Below are positions 44,875-53,249 of a stretch of DNA of 64,000 bases, in pieces (the first letter of the stretch is position 1; every line of letters begins with the position of its first letter). The position numbers were made by a program, and so were the translations under genes. This stretch comes from Streptomyces spiroverticillatus (GTDB taxonomy: Bacteria > Actinomycetota > Actinomycetes > Streptomycetales > Streptomycetaceae). The stretch spans positions 310,001 to 374,000 of the forward strand of contig BMUX01000006.1 of assembly GCA_014650415.1 (NCBI GenBank), given 5' to 3'. Below the pieces are notes generated by a model, which worked only from the letters and a program-made list of their open reading frames with translations, was not told the origin of the DNA and made no database searches.

Positions 44875-45705
44875 ATGGCTTCGCGCTTTCTCCTGTGCAG
44901 CCCCGACCACTTCGACGCCCCCCTCGAAGACGGTCCGCAGTCGCCCCGCGGCCGCACACCCGACTTGGAGGCCAGCTGGAACACCTGGTGGCAGCTGGTT
45001 GCCGACCTCAGGGAACTGGGCGCGGAGGTCCACCACTTCCCGTCCCGGCGCGGGCGCCCCGACATGGTGTTCCCGGGGGACCACGCCCTCGTCGACGGCG
45101 ATCGCTTTCTGCGCGCCGAGCCCCGTGACCCGGCACGTCGTGACAGCGCGACGGACGGCGTGGACTGGCTGCTGCGCCGCGGCTTCACGGAACTGCCCTG
45201 GCCGGCGGACGAGCCGGAGGCCTTCCACAGCGGCGACGCCGTGGGATTCGCCGGCGTCCTGGTCTGCGGCACCGGAGCCCGTACGTCGTCCCGCGCAGCC
45301 CGCCGTGCCGGGCGCACCCTCGACGTCGAGACCGTCACCGTGCCCCTCGCCGACCCTCGACTGCCCGGTCTCGACCTGTGTTTCCTGCCCCTGGACGACC
45401 GGCGCGCACTGTATGCACCCGACGCCCTGTCCGCCGAAGGACGGCGCAGGATCGAACGGCTGGTACCCGAACCCATCATGATCACCCTCGACGAAGCGCT
45501 CCGCTTCTGCGCCAACTCCGTCGTGGTCGGCGACACCGTGGTGATGCCTGTCTGCCCGCCACGCGTCGAGCAGGTGCTGCGTGAGCAGGGCTTCGCGGTA
45601 CGGGTGTCCCCGGTGGACGAATTCCTCGGCGCGGGCGGCGGCGTCCGCTCGATGGCCCTGAACCTCGACGTGCTGGAGCGACGCGTGCCGGCAGTGGCCC
45701 GATGA
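44875..45705 (+). CDS. Guanidine-modifying-fold (DDAH/ADI-like) protein without catalytic Cys and His
   Basis: A 276-residue beta/alpha-propeller protein like dimethylarginine dimethylaminohydrolase. The frame of the family is clear: DMVFPGDHALV, GTGARTSSRAA, LDLCFLPLDDRRALYAPDAL, FCANSVVVGDTVVMP and EFLGAGGGVRSMALNLDVL. In active members the last motif has Cys before the hydrophobic strand and the HLDT motif gives the His. Here they are Ser259 and Gly165, and the FEG Glu is also lost. Classic covalent hydrolysis of guanidines is therefore unlikely. It may bind an arginine-like substrate or a partner protein. GAGAGG precedes ATG 44875; the stop overlaps the AurF-like gene. Confidence 0.75.
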   Translation: MASRFLLCSPDHFDAPLEDGPQSPRGRTPDLEASWNTWWQLVADLRELGAEVHHFPSRRGRPDMVFPGDHALVDGDRFLRAEPRDPARRDSATDGVDWLLRRGFTELPWPADEPEAFHSGDAVGFAGVLVCGTGARTSSRAARRAGRTLDVETVTVPLADPRLPGLDLCFLPLDDRRALYAPDALSAEGRRRIERLVPEPIMITLDEALRFCANSVVVGDTVVMPVCPPRVEQVLREQGFAVRVSPVDEFLGAGGGVRSMALNLDVLERRVPAVAR

Positions 45706-46649
45706 CGTACACCATGGCCGAACTCAAGGTCTTCGAGAGCTGGTACGAGAAGGCGGGCGTGCGGTCCACGCCCCGCCGCCTCACCCCCCAGGACCAGGAC
45801 ATCCTCAAGAGCTTCTTCCCCAAGCACATCGTCCCGCACCTCAACCACCCCCTCCTGGAAGCCCAGGAAGCGCCCCTGAAGCGCTACGTCGAGGCCCAGC
45901 ACCTCTACCAGTGGCTGAACTTCACCGCCGAGTTCGAGGTGTCGGTGGTACTGCGCGCCACCCAGAAGATCGCCGACAACAAGAGCGGACTCGAACTTTC
46001 CCGCCGCATCCGGATGGACGCCTTCAAGATCTGCGTGGACGAGAACTACCACGCGCTGTACAGCATGGACGCCGTGGACCAGGTGGAGCAGCGGTCCGGA
46101 ATCAAGTCGCTCGACTACGAGTTCGCGCCGTTCCTGGCACGCCTCGACGGCGTGGCCGACGGCCACCCGCAGCACCGGGAGCTCGTCCAGCTCCTTCAGG
46201 TCGTCGTGTTCGAGACGCTGATCACGGCCTTGCTGAACGACGTGCCCAAGGACAAGGGGGTCATCACCCTGGTCCGGGACATCGTCCGGGACCACGCCAT
46301 CGACGAGGGACGTCACCACGCCTACTTCGCCGCGTTCTTCAAGCACCTGTGGGGGCAGCTCTCGTCGAGCGAACGCGTTCTCGTGGCCCGGCTGCTGCCG
46401 GACATCATCGTGCAGTCCCTGCAACCGGCCACCCGCGCCGCCCGCACGGCCCTGTCCCAGGCAGGGCTCAGCGACCAGGCCGTGAACACGATCATCGAGG
46501 ACTCGTACCACCGCGACGCGGTCATGGCCGGCATCGTCTACGCCTCCGAACGCACCGTGGCGCTGTTCCAGGAGTGCGGAGTGCTGGACGTCCCCGGGGC
46601 CCGCGAGGCCTTCGCGAAGGCCGGCTTCCCCCAGGCCCTGGACGCGTGA
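45702..46649 (+). CDS. AurF-like diiron N-oxygenase
   Basis: A 315-residue ferritin-like diiron protein of the p-aminobenzoate N-oxygenase family. Ligands are visible: a Glu in FTAEFEVSVVL, E114-x2-H117 in DENYHALYS, a Glu in VVVFETLITALL, and His198-x3-Glu202-x2-His205 in DHAIDEGRHHAYF. AurF and CmlI of this family oxidise aryl amines to nitro compounds; others act on aliphatic substrates. The cluster shows no obvious aryl amine source, so an aliphatic or carrier-bound amine, or C-oxidation, must be considered. ATG 45702 overlaps the preceding stop, tying it to the guanidine-modifying-fold gene. Confidence 0.85.
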   Translation: MTYTMAELKVFESWYEKAGVRSTPRRLTPQDQDILKSFFPKHIVPHLNHPLLEAQEAPLKRYVEAQHLYQWLNFTAEFEVSVVLRATQKIADNKSGLELSRRIRMDAFKICVDENYHALYSMDAVDQVEQRSGIKSLDYEFAPFLARLDGVADGHPQHRELVQLLQVVVFETLITALLNDVPKDKGVITLVRDIVRDHAIDEGRHHAYFAAFFKHLWGQLSSSERVLVARLLPDIIVQSLQPATRAARTALSQAGLSDQAVNTIIEDSYHRDAVMAGIVYASERTVALFQECGVLDVPGAREAFAKAGFPQALDA

Positions 46650-46659
46650 GCGGGCGCGG

Positions 46660-46724
46660 CCGGGAACGCCCTGCCGCGCGGAGCCGGGAATGCCCCGCCG
46701 CGCGGATCCGGGAATGCCCCGCCC
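46660..46724. repeat. 24-bp tandem repeat after a stop codon
   Basis: CCGGGAACGCCCTGCCGCGC-type units start at 46660, 46684 and 46708 (the last partial), 11 bp after the AurF-like gene stop. Confidence 0.85.
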
Positions 46725-46794
46725 CCCTTGCGACCGACCGAGCGCCCGAACCCCGGGCAAGGCAACAGACCACCCACCACACAGGGATGTGCAC

Positions 46795-47763
46795 GTGAAC
46801 ACCGACCGGTTCTCGCCCCGTAAGCCGCTGCTGAGCCTGTCCGACCTCGCACCCGCAGAGGTCGCCCGCCTCGGACACACCGCCTTCGCCTACGGCGCCT
46901 CGCGGGCGCCCTTCGCGGGGCTGCTCGAAGGTGCCCGCGTCGGGCTCCTCTTCACCGCCCCCTCGACCCGCACCAGGACCTCGTACTGGAGCGCGGCCAC
47001 CACCCTGGGCTGCCACACCCTGCACTTCGGCGCCGCCGACCTCCAGGTGGGCACCGGCGAGAGCTGGGGCGACACCGGTCTCGTCCTCGACAACTACCTG
47101 GACGCCGCCGTCGTACGCACCAACGGCCCGCAGCTCGACATGGCGGAGCTGGCCCGCGCGCTGCCGGCCACGATCAACGCGCTCAGCTACGAGGAGCACC
47201 CCACCCAGGCCATCGCGGACCTCAGTGCCCTGCGCGGCCACTTCGGGCCGCTCGGCGACGGCGGCCGCCCCCTGCGCCTCGCCTACCTCGGCCTCGTCAA
47301 CAACACGGCCCGCGCCCTCGCGCTGCTCGCCGTCAAGACACCCGGGATGACCCTGGACGTCTACAGCCCGCAGGGCCGGGGCTTCACCGACGAAGAGCTC
47401 AAGGACCTGAATGCCCGGACCGACCGGGACGTGGTGCGCCAGTTCGACCGGGTGCCGAGCACACCGGACGCGGTCGACGCCGTGTACACCACCCGCTGGC
47501 AGTCCATGGGAGTGCCGTACGAGGACGAGAACTGGGCCGACGCCTTCCGCCCGTTCGCCGTCACCACGCAGACCATGAGCCGCTTCAGCAAGGACACCGA
47601 GGCGGTCTTCCTGCACGACCTGCCGGCCATGCGCGAGATGGAGGCCTCCAGCGAAGTCATCGACGGAAAGCTGTCGTTGGTGCGCAGCCAGGCGTACCAC
47701 AAGGAGTCCGCGGCGGCGGCCGCCCTGCTGTGGGCTCTCGGCGACCGCCAGGTGTCCGCCTGA
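46795..47763 (+). CDS. Ornithine carbamoyltransferase homologue with altered substrate site
   Basis: A 322-residue aspartate/ornithine carbamoyltransferase-family enzyme. The carbamoyl phosphate site is intact: PSTRTRTS and EEHPTQAIADL. The amino acid side differs. The OTC motif HCLP is HDLP here (Cys to Asp275), and the ornithine loop, usually YTDxWxSMG, reads YTTRWQSMG. It therefore probably carbamoylates something other than ornithine, such as a diamino or N-oxygenated amino acid; the diaminobutyrate aminotransferase in the cluster offers one candidate. GTG 46795 has AGGGA upstream. It is the last enzyme before the LAL regulator. Confidence 0.85.
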   Translation: MNTDRFSPRKPLLSLSDLAPAEVARLGHTAFAYGASRAPFAGLLEGARVGLLFTAPSTRTRTSYWSAATTLGCHTLHFGAADLQVGTGESWGDTGLVLDNYLDAAVVRTNGPQLDMAELARALPATINALSYEEHPTQAIADLSALRGHFGPLGDGGRPLRLAYLGLVNNTARALALLAVKTPGMTLDVYSPQGRGFTDEELKDLNARTDRDVVRQFDRVPSTPDAVDAVYTTRWQSMGVPYEDENWADAFRPFAVTTQTMSRFSKDTEAVFLHDLPAMREMEASSEVIDGKLSLVRSQAYHKESAAAAALLWALGDRQVSA

Positions 47764-47826
47764 CGCGGGAGCCCGCCTGACCCACGGGCAGCTCGCACCA
47801 CCACGCCATCGAGGGGAAGGTCTCCG

Positions 47827-50634
47827 GTGTACCTCGTCGAACGGGACGATCACATCCTGTGCCTGGGACGGCTGTTCCGGCAGGCCGCCGAGGGCACGGG
47901 CGCTGCCGTGCTGATCGAAGGGGCGCCGGCCGACGGCAAGACGGAGCTGCTGCGCCGGGCAGTGGACGAGGCGGAGCGCGCCGGAGCGCTCGTGCTGCAC
48001 GCGTCCTGTGCGCGGGCCGAACGCACTCTCGCCTTCGGGGTGCTGGACCAACTGCTGCACAGCGTTCGGCCGCCCGCCCCGATCGCGGACCGGCTCGCAC
48101 GCGCCCTGGAGCGGGCCGTCGCGGCGACCGCGACCGACGGGTCCGGGCCGACGGGTCCGGACTGGTCGGTCGGCCCCGACATGGCCCACGCCCTGCGCGA
48201 CCTGACCCAGCCCCTCCTCGAACTGGCCCAAAGCGCACCGGTGGTGGTCGCCGTCGACGACGTCCACTGGGGGGACATTCCCTCCCTGCACTATCTGCTC
48301 TATCTCATACGCCGGCTGCGCTCGGCCCGCATCGTGGTCGTCCTGACCTCCGGGACCGAGCCGCAGGCCGATCCCGAAACGGCGTTCGTCCGCTCCGCCT
48401 TCTTCGCCGAACTGTCGGGCCGACCGCACTGCGAGACGCTGCGGGTGCTGCCGCTGTCCGACTCCGGAGCGCTGCGCATGGCCCGGGCCGCGCTCGGCGC
48501 GGCGGGTGCGGCCCGGCTCGCCGAGCGACTGCCGCAGGCGGCGGGCAACCCGCTGCTCACCCGTGCCCTGATCGAGGACGCACGGTCGGCCCCCGGTCAC
48601 GAAGGCCGCAGCGACGACGCCTATGTGCGTGCCGTGCTGGGCCTGATCCACCGCGGCTCGCCGCACGGCCTCGCACGCACCGCGCATGCCCTCGCCGTGC
48701 TGGGCGACGGGGCGGACCCCACCGTGCTCGGCCGGGTCGCCGGGCTCGACAGCGGCGCCGTCGAACAGTGCCTGCGGTTTCTCACCGATGCCGGGGTGGT
48801 GCACCGGGGGACCTACCGGCGCGGTGCCGCCCGACAGGGCGTGCTGCACACCATGCCCGCGGAAGAGCGTGCCGAACTGAGGCAGCGCGCAGCACGGCTG
48901 CTCCACGACGGCGGAGCCCCGGCGGAGCGCGTCACCGACCTGCTGCTGGCCTGCGGGCCGCGCCCGCAGCCCTGGGCGGTGCCCGTACTCGTGGAGTCCG
49001 CGCACCGGGAGCGGCGCGCGGGCTCCCCCGACCGGGCCGCCGCGGCACTCGAACTCGCCCTCGCCGGCACCACCGACGACCGCGAGCGCGCCGTGACATC
49101 GACGGCCCTGGCCGCCGTGCTGTGGCAGACCGCACCCGTCGGCGTGCACCCCCACCTCGATCCGCTGGTGCGCGCCGCCGACGCAGGCCTCCTCGGCACG
49201 GCCGAGATCCGCGAACTGCTGCACCAGTTGCTCTGGCACGGCCGGCACGAGGCGGCCCGCCGGGTGCTCGCCGGGCTGCCCACGGACGGCGGTGGACGTG
49301 CCGTCGACGCCGACCTGCTCGACACACTGCGGTGGATCGCCTGGGCCCACCCGACGGTCATGGCAGGCACGGGTGAGGCGGCGGCGTGGGACGCGTCGTC
49401 CCACGCCGCGGCGCGTTTTCGGCCCGCGTTCGTTCTCGCCGACGCACTGGTACGGGGCCGGGCCGACGGTGCCGTCGGCCAAGCCGAGCACATCCTCGAC
49501 GAACACACCCGGCTGCACGACGACGTGGGGGCCTGCGCGACGATCCAGACGGCGCTGACCGTCCTCTCCACGGCGGGGCGGACCTTCGCTGCCGCGCGCT
49601 GGTGCGACCACCACCTGGCCGACGGCCACATCCTCGCGCCGACCCGCGGCGCCCTCCTGCATGCCGTACGCGCCGAACTGGCCCTGCACAGCGGCGATGT
49701 GCCCACCGCGTACGACCATGCGCAGACCGCCCTCGACCGGCTCCCCCCGTCGTCCTGGGGCGTGGTGGTGGGTCTGCCGCTGAGCGTCGCCGTCCTGTCC
49801 GCCGTCCGCACGGGACGGACCGAGGACTCCGCCGCGCTGCTGGCGAAGCCCGTACCGCAGGCGATGTTCGACACCCGCTACGGTCTGCTCTATCTGCATG
49901 CCCGCGGCCATCACCAGCTGGCGACGGGCCGCCCCTACGCGGCACTGGAGGACTTCCTGCGCTGCGGCGAACTCATGCGCGCCTGGGGGATCGACGTACC
50001 GGGCACCGTGCCGTGGCGCACCGCCGCGGGCGAGGCCTGGCTCGCTCTCGGCAACGTCGAGGAGGCCGCACGGCTGGCCGGCGCGCAGCTCGCCCTCTCG
50101 GACAGGGCCCCGGCCGAGCGCGGCCGTGCCCTGAGGCTGCTCGCGGTCTCGGCCCCCTGGGACCGGCGCCCCGCCCTGCTCACCGAGGCCCTGGAGCTCT
50201 TGGACGGCTGCGGTGACCAGTACGAGTCGATCCGGGTGCTCAGGGACCTGGGCGAGGTGTTCCGCAGGCTCGGCGACAGTACCCGTGCGCGCGCCTGTAC
50301 CCGCCGCGCCCGTCGCATGTCCGGTGCGCACGGTGCGGCGCTCCCCGGCGACGCCCTGCCCCAACTGCCGCCGGAAACCGCACCCGTGGCGTCCCGCGAG
50401 GCTGCGGACCGGGTCTTCCTCACGGACTCCGAGACCCGTGTCGCGGAGCTCGCCGTGCGCGGACACACCAACCGGGAGATCGCGACCAAGCTCTTCGTGT
50501 CCGCCAGCACGGTCGAGCAGCACCTCACCCGCGTCTACAAGAAGCTCGGTGTCCGCAGCCGCAAACAACTGCCGGCCGGTCTGCAGGGAGTGCCGGGCCG
50601 CGCGCCGGAGGCCGGACCCGCCCTGGCCTCCTGA
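47827..50634 (+). CDS. LAL-type LuxR regulator (large ATP-binding)
   Basis: A 935-residue regulator. The N-terminal AAA/NB-ARC-like region has a Walker A, GAPADGKTEL near 36-45, and a Walker B region VVVAVDDVHWGD. A long helical middle of TPR-like character follows, and the C-terminus has a LuxR HTH: LTDSETRVAELAVRGHTNREIATKLF. LAL proteins are usual pathway-specific activators in Streptomyces clusters. Its position between the two oppositely directed halves of the NRPS genes fits that role. GGGAAGG precedes GTG 47827. It converges on the aminotransferase with 28 bp between stops. Confidence 0.93.
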   Translation: MYLVERDDHILCLGRLFRQAAEGTGAAVLIEGAPADGKTELLRRAVDEAERAGALVLHASCARAERTLAFGVLDQLLHSVRPPAPIADRLARALERAVAATATDGSGPTGPDWSVGPDMAHALRDLTQPLLELAQSAPVVVAVDDVHWGDIPSLHYLLYLIRRLRSARIVVVLTSGTEPQADPETAFVRSAFFAELSGRPHCETLRVLPLSDSGALRMARAALGAAGAARLAERLPQAAGNPLLTRALIEDARSAPGHEGRSDDAYVRAVLGLIHRGSPHGLARTAHALAVLGDGADPTVLGRVAGLDSGAVEQCLRFLTDAGVVHRGTYRRGAARQGVLHTMPAEERAELRQRAARLLHDGGAPAERVTDLLLACGPRPQPWAVPVLVESAHRERRAGSPDRAAAALELALAGTTDDRERAVTSTALAAVLWQTAPVGVHPHLDPLVRAADAGLLGTAEIRELLHQLLWHGRHEAARRVLAGLPTDGGGRAVDADLLDTLRWIAWAHPTVMAGTGEAAAWDASSHAAARFRPAFVLADALVRGRADGAVGQAEHILDEHTRLHDDVGACATIQTALTVLSTAGRTFAAARWCDHHLADGHILAPTRGALLHAVRAELALHSGDVPTAYDHAQTALDRLPPSSWGVVVGLPLSVAVLSAVRTGRTEDSAALLAKPVPQAMFDTRYGLLYLHARGHHQLATGRPYAALEDFLRCGELMRAWGIDVPGTVPWRTAAGEAWLALGNVEEAARLAGAQLALSDRAPAERGRALRLLAVSAPWDRRPALLTEALELLDGCGDQYESIRVLRDLGEVFRRLGDSTRARACTRRARRMSGAHGAALPGDALPQLPPETAPVASREAADRVFLTDSETRVAELAVRGHTNREIATKLFVSASTVEQHLTRVYKKLGVRSRKQLPAGLQGVPGRAPEAGPALAS

Positions 50635-50662
50635 CCCGCGCACCCGGCGCCGCCCCGCGTGC

Positions 50663-51931
50663 TCACGCGGTGTCGGTGACCGCGCGGGTAATCAGGTCGA
50701 GGCCCCAGTCCAGTTCGTCGGCGGTGCAGGTCAGCGGCGGCAGGAGCTTCACCACCTCGTCGCGCGGCCCCGCCGTCTCGATCACCAGGCCCCGCTCGAA
50801 GCAACGGGTGCGCACGGCGTCGGCCCGCTCGGGGGAGTCGAACGCGAGGCCCCACACCAGGCCACGCCCGCGCATCGACGTCCCCTCGCCCTTGGTGCTC
50901 CGGCAGATGCGGCGCAGCGCCTCCTCGGTCTGCTCGCCGCGCGCGAAGATCTGCTTCTCCAGCTGTGCGTCCGCCCAGTACGCGTGCAGCGCGGCCGTGG
51001 CGGTCACGAAGGCCGGATTGGGCCCGCGGAAGGTGCCGTTGTGCTCACCGGGCTCCCACACGTCGAGCTCCGGGCGCAGCAAGGTGACAGCCAGCGGAAG
51101 TCCGTAGCCGCTCAGGGACTTCGACAAGGTGACGATGTCCGGCACGATCCCGGCCTCCTCGAACGAGAAGAACGTGCCGGTACGGCCACAGCCCATCTGG
51201 ATGTCGTCGACGATCAGCAGCATGTCATGACGCTTGCAGATACGGTCCAGCGCACGCAGCCACTCGGGCCGCGCCACATTGATGCCGCCCTCGCCCTGCA
51301 CGGTCTCGACGATCACGGCTGCCGGGTGCGGGAACCCGGACCCCTTGTCCTCCAACAGCCGGGTGAACCAGCGGAAGTCCGGCTCCTCGTCGGTTCCCTG
51401 GGTGTCGAACGGCATGTGGTAGGAGGGCAGCCGGGGTATGCCCGGGTTCTTGCGCCGAGCGCCGCTGCCGCTGACGGACATCGCCCCGAGCGACATTCCG
51501 TGGAAGGCGTTGGTGAACGACACGACGGCCTCGCGTCCGGTCACCTTGCGGGCCAGCTTCAGGGCCGCCTCGACCGCGTTGGTGCCCGAGGGGCCGGGGA
51601 ACATCACCTTGTGGTCGAGCCCGCGGGGCCGCAGCACGAATTCCTCGAAGGCCTGCAGGAAGGAACGCTTGGCGCCGGTGAACATGTCCAGACTGTGAGT
51701 GATTCCGTCCCCGGTCAGATACTCGATCAACGCACGCTTCAGTACCGGGTTGTTGTGCCCGTAGTTGAGTGTGCCGGCGCCGACGAAGAAGTCCAGAAAG
51801 GCCCGGCCGCCCTCGTCGTACATATGGCTGCCCTGGGCTCGGGTGAAGACAGTCGGCCAGGCGCGGCAGTAGCTGCGCACCTCGGATTCGAGCGAGGTGA
51901 AAACGGCCGTGTCGGCCTTCAAGTCGACCAT
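50663..51931 (-). CDS. Diaminobutyrate-2-oxoglutarate aminotransferase (EctB-like)
   Basis: A 422-residue class III PLP aminotransferase. It makes L-2,4-diaminobutyrate from aspartate semialdehyde and glutamate. Family marks are FDFFVGAGTLNYGHNNP-like text near residue 45, MFPGPSGTNAVEAALKLARK, VQGEGGINVA, LLIVDDIQMGCGRTG and the PLP lysine in VTLSKSLSGYGLP. No ectA or ectC is adjacent, so the product is more likely a precursor for the peptide than for ectoine. AGGAG precedes ATG 51931. It lies 108 bp after the split A-domain gene in the same direction. Confidence 0.9.
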   Translation of the reverse strand: MVDLKADTAVFTSLESEVRSYCRAWPTVFTRAQGSHMYDEGGRAFLDFFVGAGTLNYGHNNPVLKRALIEYLTGDGITHSLDMFTGAKRSFLQAFEEFVLRPRGLDHKVMFPGPSGTNAVEAALKLARKVTGREAVVSFTNAFHGMSLGAMSVSGSGARRKNPGIPRLPSYHMPFDTQGTDEEPDFRWFTRLLEDKGSGFPHPAAVIVETVQGEGGINVARPEWLRALDRICKRHDMLLIVDDIQMGCGRTGTFFSFEEAGIVPDIVTLSKSLSGYGLPLAVTLLRPELDVWEPGEHNGTFRGPNPAFVTATAALHAYWADAQLEKQIFARGEQTEEALRRICRSTKGEGTSMRGRGLVWGLAFDSPERADAVRTRCFERGLVIETAGPRDEVVKLLPPLTCTADELDWGLDLITRAVTDTA

Positions 51932-52039
51932 GCGGACTCCTGTGACGGGTGTGGGGTGGCAAGAGGGGGCGTCCTGCTCCGAACGCGGACGCGGACCCGG
52001 ACAGGGACTCGTGGGTCCCCGTTCGGGAGCGGGCCACGG

Positions 52040-53017
52040 TCAGCCGGTGGTGACCAGCTCCGCGTAGCAGGCGATGTCGGTGGCCTCCGTGGGGCCGTAC
52101 ACGTTCAGGATCCGGGCGTTGAAGTGGTCCGAATCGATCCACGGGCGCAGTGCCGACAGGTCCGGGGGCTCCGCGCCGAGCGCCAGACAGCGCAGGGCGG
52201 AAAGCTGCCTGAAGCCTTCGGCTGCCGCCAGGTCCACCACCGGATGGAACTGGCTGGGGACGGCGGGGTTGAACACGGAGATGCGCTCCCGGCCGAGCCA
52301 GTCGAGCAGCGCGGCCGGATCGAAGGGGCCCTCGGGGAAGAGGACGACGGTCGCACCGGTCAGCAGCGGTGTGAGATAGCTGCGGATGGACGCGTCGAAG
52401 CTGGACGCGATGATGTGGAGCACCCGGCCGCCCTCGTGGATGCCGCAGGCGTCCCGGCACCAGGTCAGCGTGTTGACCAGGGAATCCATGCCGACCTGCA
52501 CGCTCTTGGGCCGCCCGGTCGAACCGGAGGTCTGGATGACGTACGCGGCGGCCTCGGGCGCATGCCGGTCGGGCAGTGCGGAGAGCTCGCCCGCCCGGTG
52601 CGCCGCCGACAGCGCCGCGACGTCGACGCGGGTCACACCGTGCGCCGGGTTCAGTTCGGGCAGCCGGTCGTCCAGGTCCCGCCGGCTCAGCACCACGGGC
52701 GGGCAGGTGTCCTCGGTCAGGGCACTCAGGCGCGAATCGGGCAGCGCGGGGTTCAGCGGGGTGTACACGCCACCGGCCCGCAGCACCGCGAGCATCGACA
52801 CGACCAGTTCGTACGAGCGCGGCAGCAGGACGCCCACCGACACCTCGCGGCCGACGCCCAGGCTCACCAGGCGGTGCGCCAACACCTCCACGTCACGGGC
52901 GAGTTCCTCGTACGAATGGCGGTTGTCGCCGTCGACGACGGCTTCCGCACCGGGATGGCGTGCGGCCTGTTCCACGAAGAGCGCGCCGACGGTGCGCCCT
53001 TCCCACGACGTATTCAC
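52040..53017 (-). CDS. N-terminal half of an NRPS adenylation domain (A1-A5 only)
   Basis: A 325-residue protein that is the first part of an A domain: A1/A2 region HSYEELARDVEVLAHRL, A3 TSGSTGRPKS at 163-172, A4 SSFDASIRSYL, and A5 NVYGPTEATD at 305-314. It stops 11 residues later and has no A6-A10, so no hinge, Arg loop or catalytic A10 Lys. The missing part is exactly what the terminal NRPS at 53987-57088 retains. The gene has its own GTG start with GTGAGG upstream and no frameshift. Pocket residues read roughly D-A-R-N-A-G-V-D-I, not a code I know. It probably acts with the other half in trans; a decayed remnant is the alternative. Confidence 0.88.
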   Translation of the reverse strand: MNTSWEGRTVGALFVEQAARHPGAEAVVDGDNRHSYEELARDVEVLAHRLVSLGVGREVSVGVLLPRSYELVVSMLAVLRAGGVYTPLNPALPDSRLSALTEDTCPPVVLSRRDLDDRLPELNPAHGVTRVDVAALSAAHRAGELSALPDRHAPEAAAYVIQTSGSTGRPKSVQVGMDSLVNTLTWCRDACGIHEGGRVLHIIASSFDASIRSYLTPLLTGATVVLFPEGPFDPAALLDWLGRERISVFNPAVPSQFHPVVDLAAAEGFRQLSALRCLALGAEPPDLSALRPWIDSDHFNARILNVYGPTEATDIACYAELVTTG

Positions 53018-53249
53018 ATGACCTCACAGGGGATGCGGAAGGGGCGGACAGAAGGGCAGGCCAAGGAAAAGCCGGTGAGGGAACGCGGTGCAACGCCCTG
53101 CCGCGGGCTCTGTGGTCTTTCCGTTCCCACCGTGTGGAAGTGCGGGTGCGAGGCAAGGGGGGTTTAGGGGGTTGTGGCCCTGCGCCGGCGGATGCGGGAA
53201 TGGCCGGGAATCCATCCGTGCCGCATCGACGTCCGGGAGCCCGAAGACC

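Noticed and set aside
50663..51931. Ectoine operon
   Set aside because: EctA, EctC and EctD are not adjacent; the neighbours are NRPS genes.
52040..53017. The short A-domain gene as a simple pseudogene
   Set aside because: It has a good start, no frameshift, conserved A3-A5, and its end matches the gap in the terminal NRPS; decay is kept only as the alternative.
50213..53167. A plus-strand open frame of 984 codons across the aminotransferase and split A-domain genes
   Set aside because: The minus strand has intact family motifs; the plus frame is a GC shadow.
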